DNA of 64,000 bases, from positions 3,348,001 to 3,412,000 of the forward strand of contig NZ_CP046804.1 in the NCBI RefSeq assembly GCF_009763805.1. Direction: 5' to 3'. This DNA comes from Vibrio cidicii. Lineage in GTDB: Bacteria; Pseudomonadota; Gammaproteobacteria; Enterobacterales; Vibrionaceae. Below the pieces are notes generated by a model. The model was given only the letters and a program-made list of their open reading frames with translations, searched no databases and was not told where the DNA came from. A program made the position numbers and the translations under genes. Positions 60,133 through 64,000 of the stretch are shown here, in pieces; position 1 is the first letter of the stretch, and every line of letters begins with the position of its first letter.

Positions 60133-60163
60133 TAAAAACAAACGGCGCTCAGAGAGCGCCGTT
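60133..60163 (-). terminator. Terminator of grcA
   Basis: AACGGCGCTC (60141-60150) and GAGCGCCGTT (60154-60163) form a perfect 10-bp stem with an AGA loop. On the minus strand it is followed by a T-rich tail, 22 bp after the grcA stop. Confidence 0.85.
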
Positions 60164-60185
60164 AAAGTGAGTGGCAATGTTGTGA

Positions 60186-60566
60186 TTAGAGCGACTCAGT
60201 AAAAGTACGAGCGATCACGTCGCGTTGCTGCTCTTGAGTCAAAGAGTTAAAACGCACGGCGTAGCCAGATACGCGAATAGTCAACTGTGGGTATTTTTCT
60301 GGGTGAGCGACTGCATCTTCCAGCGTTTCACGTTTTAGTACGTTGACGTTGAGGTGTTGACCACCTTCGATGCGAGGTGCTGCTTCAATAGCCACTTCAC
60401 GGCTTTCGAATTCACCCAGTTCGTTGATCGCCACAACTTGATCGGCTTCATAGCCAGATAGCGCAGCCACGCAACGCGCTTCGTTCTTTTCACTGTCCAA
60501 AAGCCAGATAGAGTTCAGTAGGCTGTCGTTTGCCGCTTTTGTAATTTGGATACCTTGGATCATCAC
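60186..60566 (-). CDS. grcA: Autonomous glycyl radical cofactor GrcA
   Basis: GrcA is a spare glycyl-radical domain that replaces the damaged C-terminus of pyruvate formate-lyase. The 126-residue protein ends with the radical motif [13 protein letters not shown]; the radical glycine is residue 101. The start is one of two tandem ATGs (60566 or 60563), with AGGAG upstream. The 319-bp region before it contains two FNR-like sites and a -10-like TATAAT (minus strand, 60628-60633), fitting induction without oxygen as for E. coli yfiD. Confidence 0.97.
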   Translation of the reverse strand: MMIQGIQITKAANDSLLNSIWLLDSEKNEARCVAALSGYEADQVVAINELGEFESREVAIEAAPRIEGGQHLNVNVLKRETLEDAVAHPEKYPQLTIRVSGYAVRFNSLTQEQQRDVIARTFTESL

Positions 60567-60657
60567 TATCTCCTAGTCCACGCAGGTGGTGTTATGGTGT
60601 TTATTTTCAAATTTTGTCGAGCTGCTAATTATATAGCCAATAACCATTATTCTAGTA

Positions 60658-60671
60658 TTGATTTAAGTCAA
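60658..60671. promoter_or_regulatory. FNR-like site, grcA-proximal
   Basis: TTGAT-TTAA-GTCAA differs by one base from the FNR consensus TTGAT-N4-ATCAA. It is centred about 31-36 bp upstream of the putative -10 box of grcA, close to the -41.5 position of class II activation. Confidence 0.7.
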
Positions 60672-60710
60672 AAAACAACTAAAAACATTAAATTTACAAA
60701 GGTTAATTTA

Positions 60711-60724
60711 TTGCTCTAGATCAA
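60711..60724. promoter_or_regulatory. FNR-like site, grcA-distal
   Basis: TTGCT-CTAG-ATCAA differs by one base from the FNR consensus. Its centre lies exactly 53 bp from that of the proximal site. As I recall, E. coli yfiD has FNR sites at -40.5 and -93.5, also 53 bp apart. The remaining sequence up to nfo (60725-60885) is AT-rich, with no gene seen. Confidence 0.65.
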
Positions 60725-60885
60725 TAAACTCTTTAAAAACAATATCAATTAAATATAGTTGATTGGTTAAAAATTATTTTAACGATCACTTGTTGTAAAT
60801 TTACTACAAATCACAAGTCAAATTTGACGAATGAAGGCTAAATCGTTGTAATTGCCCACCAGAGATGAAAGTGAAAAGTGATTAA

Positions 60886-61768
60886 ATGACAAACAGTAAA
60901 AATCGATATGGTAACAAATTTATTGGTGCCCACGTTTCTGCTGCGGGTGGTGTGGAGAATGCGCCGTTGCGAGCAAGGGAAATTGGTGCGAAACGCCTTC
61001 GCTTTATTTACCAAAAATCAGCGTCAGTGGGTCGCTAAACCGTTGGAGGCCAAATCCATCAGTGCCTTTAAAGCCAACTGCCAGATGCTTGGGTTTGCGC
61101 CTGAGCAGATCCTGCCACATGACTCTTATCTGATAAACTTAGGGGCGCCTGAAGAGGAAAAGCGAGAGAAATCACGCTTGGCTTTTATCGATGAAATGGA
61201 ACGTTGTCGACAGCTGGGCTTAACCCTGCTGAATTTTCATCCCGGTAGTCACCTTAATCAAATTTCAGAACAAGAGTGTTTGGCGCTGATTGCGCAGTCG
61301 ATCAATGTGGCGCATAAAGCCGTGCCTGATGTGGTGGCAGTGATTGAAAATACCGCTGGTCAAGGAACAAACTTAGGGTGGAAATTCGAACATCTAGCGG
61401 AAATCATCGACCAAGTGGAAGACAAAGAGCGGGTAGGCGTTTGCCTCGATACTTGCCACACCTTTGCCGCTGGCTACGATCTCAGTTCTATCGAGGCATG
61501 TGAGCACACTTTTGCGGAGTTTGAACGCGTGGTCGGCATGCACTATTTAAGGGCAATGCATCTCAATGATTCAAAAGTGGATCTCGGTAGTAAGGTTGAC
61601 AGGCATCAGGCCTTGGGCAAAGGAGCGATTGGCTGGAGCTGCTTTGAATACATAGCTAAAGATAGGCGATTTGATTCTATCCCTTTGATTTTAGAAACAA
61701 TTGAGCCGGACTTGTGGGCGGATGAAATTCGGGCGTTAAGAGAATTCCACCTACAATCAATCGATTAA
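60886..61768 (+). CDS. nfo: Endonuclease IV (apparent +1 frameshift near codon 36)
   Basis: Nfo is a zinc AP endonuclease that cuts abasic sites. The start at 60886 gives [20 protein letters not shown] then [20 protein letters not shown] at 60990-60994 has one extra base; with GAAC it reads [15 protein letters not shown] and continues in one frame to 61768. Metal-ligand regions are visible: [49 protein letters not shown] and LILETIEP. Corrected length is 293 residues. It is divergent from grcA. Confidence 0.93.
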
Positions 61769-61855
61769 ATGAAGGTTTAACCATATTGGCATCTTTTTTT
61801 CATATCTCACCATGACGATAGTCGCACAGAAGATTTCGCAATGGAGGATGCCACT

Positions 61856-61996
61856 ATGTTACCGACAATCACAGCTACCCCAATGTCCTTTGGTCGCCGC
61901 GCCGCACGGCTGCCCGCTCCTAATCGCCATGTCACAGGGCAGGGACACTATCGAACCCCACAAAAGGCGACGCATCCGCATGAGAAAAGCGAATAG
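61856..61996 (+). CDS. Small orphan protein, 46 residues
   Basis: A strong ribosome site (GGAGG at 61843-61847, eight bases before the ATG) precedes a 46-codon frame opening MLPTITATPMSFGRRAARLP. The product is basic and rich in Pro, Arg and His (many RH and PH pairs), with no signal peptide or membrane helix. I do not recognise it. A different, longer frame (61812-62021) crosses the same DNA but lacks a ribosome site. Position is between nfo and ung. Confidence 0.5.
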   Translation: MLPTITATPMSFGRRAARLPAPNRHVTGQGHYRTPQKATHPHEKSE

Positions 61997-62099
61997 CGTT
62001 TACTCTGAGGGAGTGAGGTAATTAAATACAAGTTGCCCGGTTTATCGTGCGTATTTGGGTGTAAAATAGCGGCTTTGATAGTAACTGTAGGATTCCCCA

Positions 62100-62781
62100 A
62101 TGACACAGGAAACTGACCTGGCACGATGTAATTGGTGCTGAAAAGCAACAGGCGTATTTTCAACAAACACTCAGTTTTGTGGACGCAGAGCGTCAGGCCG
62201 GAAAAGTCATTTACCCTCCGGCCAAAGACGTGTTCAACGCTTTCCGTTTTACGGAATTTAATCAAGTCAAAGTGGTCATTCTCGGCCAAGACCCGTACCA
62301 CGGGCCCAATCAGGCACATGGCCTGTGCTTTTCTGTTCTTCCTGGAATCAAGCCGCCGCCATCTTTGGTTAATATGTACAAAGAGTTGGCACAAGATATC
62401 GAAGGCTTTCAGATACCAGCACACGGTTTTTTACAGAGTTGGGCAGAGCAAGGTGTCCTGCTGTTGAATACGGTTTTGACCGTAGAGAAAGGGAAAGCGC
62501 ACTCGCATGCAACCAGCGGGTGGGAAGTGTTTACCGACCGGGTCATCGAGGCGATCAACCAGCATCAGCAAGGCGTGGTTTTCTTACTTTGGGGTTCGCA
62601 TGCGCAAAAAAAGGGCCGCTTCATTGATAGAAACAAGCACTATGTGCTCTCGGCCCCGCATCCCTCTCCGCTTTCTGCGCACCGGGGATTTTTAGGTTGC
62701 CGCCATTTTTCTCAAACGAATCAGTTGCTTTCTCAACAAGGAAAAACGCCAATCCACTGGCATTTACCGATGATGGTTTAA
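62100..62781 (+). CDS. ung: Uracil-DNA glycosylase (apparent +1 frameshift near codon 4)
   Basis: Ung removes uracil from DNA. The ATG at 62100 is followed by GAAAC at 62109-62113; with GAAC the protein reads [20 protein letters not shown] and joins the downstream frame. The catalytic Asp64 is in GQDPYHG, as in E. coli, and the DNA-contact motif [12 protein letters not shown] is near the C-terminus. Corrected length is 226 residues. Uncorrected, translation could start only at 62179 and would miss the conserved N-terminus. Confidence 0.95.
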
Positions 62782-62868
62782 ATGGTGCTTTTTTGAGCAA
62801 GGTCTAAACCGAAACCATTTATCTCTTATACACTTAGTAGCAGAAATGAAGTGTTAAGGAGAAGCACT

Positions 62869-63420
62869 ATGATGATCGAACGGATAAGGCGTGAGCATAG
62901 CTACATTGTGCGTTTGTTGGCTATCTTACGTCAGAAAGTGGAACAACTGAAAAACGAGCAACCGATCAACTACAGTTTGGTGGCAGAAATTGTTGACTAT
63001 CTCTCTGCACATGCGGAAAAAGTGCATCACCCCAAAGAGGACATTCTTTATCGACACTATTTGCAGCATTATGGGGCGCAGCGGACAATAGAAAATCTAG
63101 AGCAAGAGCATATCTCGCTGGCAAAAGAGACGGCAAAGTTTGCTGAGATAGTGCAGATGATCCTCAGCGATGCCGTCGTGCCACATGAGGTTTTCCTGGA
63201 GCATCTTGAAGCGTTTATCACTTCTCAGCGTCGCCACTTAGATATTGAAGAGCGTTTAGTGTTGCCGTTAATTGCAGAGTCTTTCACCACTCAGGATTGG
63301 CAAATGGTCGAATCACAATGGTTGATCAACGAAGATGACCCAGTGTTTGGCAAAACCATTGCGGACCACTACCAGCAGTTGGCAGAGCGGGTCAAACAGA
63401 GTGACAGGGAATGGGCTTAG
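62869..63420 (+). CDS. Hemerythrin-like HHE-domain protein
   Basis: The 183-residue protein starts MMIERIRREHSYIVRLLAIL behind AAGGAGAAGC. Histidine and glutamate positions fit an HHE four-helix bundle: REHSYIV, HAEKVHHPKEDIL, LEQEHISLAKET and RRHLDIEERLVLPL. Such proteins bind a di-iron centre and act in iron, oxygen or nitric-oxide responses; the role here is not known. Two tandem ATGs (62869, 62872) are possible starts. An upstream in-frame start at 62851 would lie before the ribosome site and is not used. Confidence 0.85.
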   Translation: MMIERIRREHSYIVRLLAILRQKVEQLKNEQPINYSLVAEIVDYLSAHAEKVHHPKEDILYRHYLQHYGAQRTIENLEQEHISLAKETAKFAEIVQMILSDAVVPHEVFLEHLEAFITSQRRHLDIEERLVLPLIAESFTTQDWQMVESQWLINEDDPVFGKTIADHYQQLAERVKQSDREWA

Positions 63421-63458
63421 CGGAGATGAGTCGTCTTCGGACTGCGTAATAAAAAGAG

Positions 63459-63482
63459 AAATGGCACCTTGAGGTGCCATTT
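63459..63482. terminator. Bidirectional terminator
   Basis: AAATGGCACC (63459-63468) pairs perfectly with GGTGCCATTT (63473-63482) around TTGA. It separates the hemerythrin-like gene from the convergent DUF3545 gene. Confidence 0.85.
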
Positions 63483-63491
63483 CAGTATTCG

Positions 63492-63677
63492 TTAGAGTTT
63501 AATGTCTTCCAGTGAATAATCGTGACAAAGGTCCATGTCTCGAAGCTCTTTCAGAAGATTGCGGCGATCCATCATCGCCTCAATTTCACGCCATTTTCTT
63601 TTTACTGGTTTTGACCGGGTTTTGGTGGTACCAGTCGTTTCAAAATCCAGTAAGTCATCTAGTTCAAAGCCGTCCAT
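63492..63677 (-). CDS. DUF3545 family protein
   Basis: A 61-residue acidic-then-basic protein starts MDGFELDDLLDFE and contains KRKWREIEAMMDRRNLLKEL, the pattern of the small DUF3545 family found in vibrios and relatives. No signal peptide or membrane segment is present, and the function is unknown. AGGTAGCTT lies before the ATG. Confidence 0.82.
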   Translation of the reverse strand: MDGFELDDLLDFETTGTTKTRSKPVKRKWREIEAMMDRRNLLKELRDMDLCHDYSLEDIKL

Positions 63678-64000
63678 AAGCTACCTCACGTAAATAACCA
63701 GCGCTTGTGCAGTCACTAAGTACCACAGTTTCTCCGAGATTAGCCACGATATATTTCGCATTTGTGTCGGGAACATGAAATTTTCGCTTGGAACTGAATA
63801 CAACATCACATTTCGCTGAGTTCAATATGGTTGAAAAGTGAGCATTCGCATCAACGAAAACGTTTAAATGAAAAAAAATTGAATGTTAAAGGGGTGTGTA
63901 TTTAAACCGTATGCCGATACAGATAGACGTTTAAAAGATGGGCTGTTTCCAAATGTAACAAGTATCAGGTTCTGCCCGCAACTGAGAAAGCGCTCAATGG
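63678..64000. other. Right-edge region without a recognised gene
   Basis: About 320 AT-rich bases up to the window edge. No reading frame with a ribosome site and recognisable product was seen, and no repeat or RNA stands out. It presumably holds the promoter of the DUF3545 gene. Confidence 0.5.

Noticed and set aside
61812..62021. A 69-codon frame between nfo and ung
   Set aside because: It has no ribosome site and overlaps the better supported 46-codon frame in another phase.

Overview
The window is ordinary chromosomal core DNA of a Vibrio, probably close to the V. vulnificus group; the exact species cannot be fixed by reading alone. The evidence is the complete division and cell wall (dcw) cluster, the gltBD-yhcC-arcB and arcA-thrABC neighbourhoods shared with enterobacteria, Vibrio-type small families (DUF3293, DUF3545), two different glutamate synthase operons, and a GrcA sequence of gammaproteobacterial type. 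No insertion sequence, prophage, integron, CRISPR array, tRNA or 16S/23S rRNA gene was found.

Layout. 1-1740: start of lpoA (minus strand), rsmI and the RNase P RNA gene rnpB. 1745-18458: the dcw cluster rsmH-ftsL-ftsI-murE-murF-mraY-murD-ftsW-murG-murC-ftsQ-ftsA-ftsZ-lpxC, all on the plus strand and mostly overlapping or a few bases apart; it makes the peptidoglycan precursors and the septal ring. 18485-28060: a degraded gene resembling dciA, then secA, mutT, dapB and carAB. 28192-33617: a TSUP-family permease, a LysR regulator, and the minus-strand group mtnN-cbiB-btuF-yadS (nucleoside salvage and vitamin B12 uptake), plus a DUF1499 lipoprotein. 33674-46132: two complete glutamate synthase operons in tandem on the minus strand, the second preceded by a tiny cysteine-rich reading frame. 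46608-53136: yhcC, a PAS-GGDEF protein, the sensor kinase arcB with a coupled lipoprotein gene, and the response regulator arcA. 53512-60124: DUF3293 protein, RraA-like protein, a small exported protein, and the attenuated thrLABC operon. 60133-63677: grcA under two FNR-like sites, nfo, a small orphan frame, ung, a hemerythrin-like protein and a DUF3545 protein.

The most striking signal is not a gene. Ten genes (ftsL, murF, murG, carB, yadS, btuF, both gltB genes, nfo, ung) are each interrupted by a +1 frameshift, and the second gltB has two. All eleven lesions are the same event: one extra A inside GAAC, giving GAAAC (or GTTC to GTTTC), on either strand relative to the gene. Removing one base at each site restores a full-length protein of normal family length. 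Several of these genes are essential, so the lesions are most likely systematic sequence errors rather than mutations. GAAC/GTTC is also the known core of Dnd-type DNA phosphorothioate modification, where only a minority of sites are modified. A modification-linked base-calling artefact is therefore a testable explanation, and it would imply an unseen modification system elsewhere in this genome.

Other points of interest are the cysteine-rich leader frame before gltB, the FNR-like pair spaced exactly 53 bp upstream of grcA, the dciA-like remnant before secA, the absence of mraZ before rsmH, and a long inverted repeat upstream of arcA.
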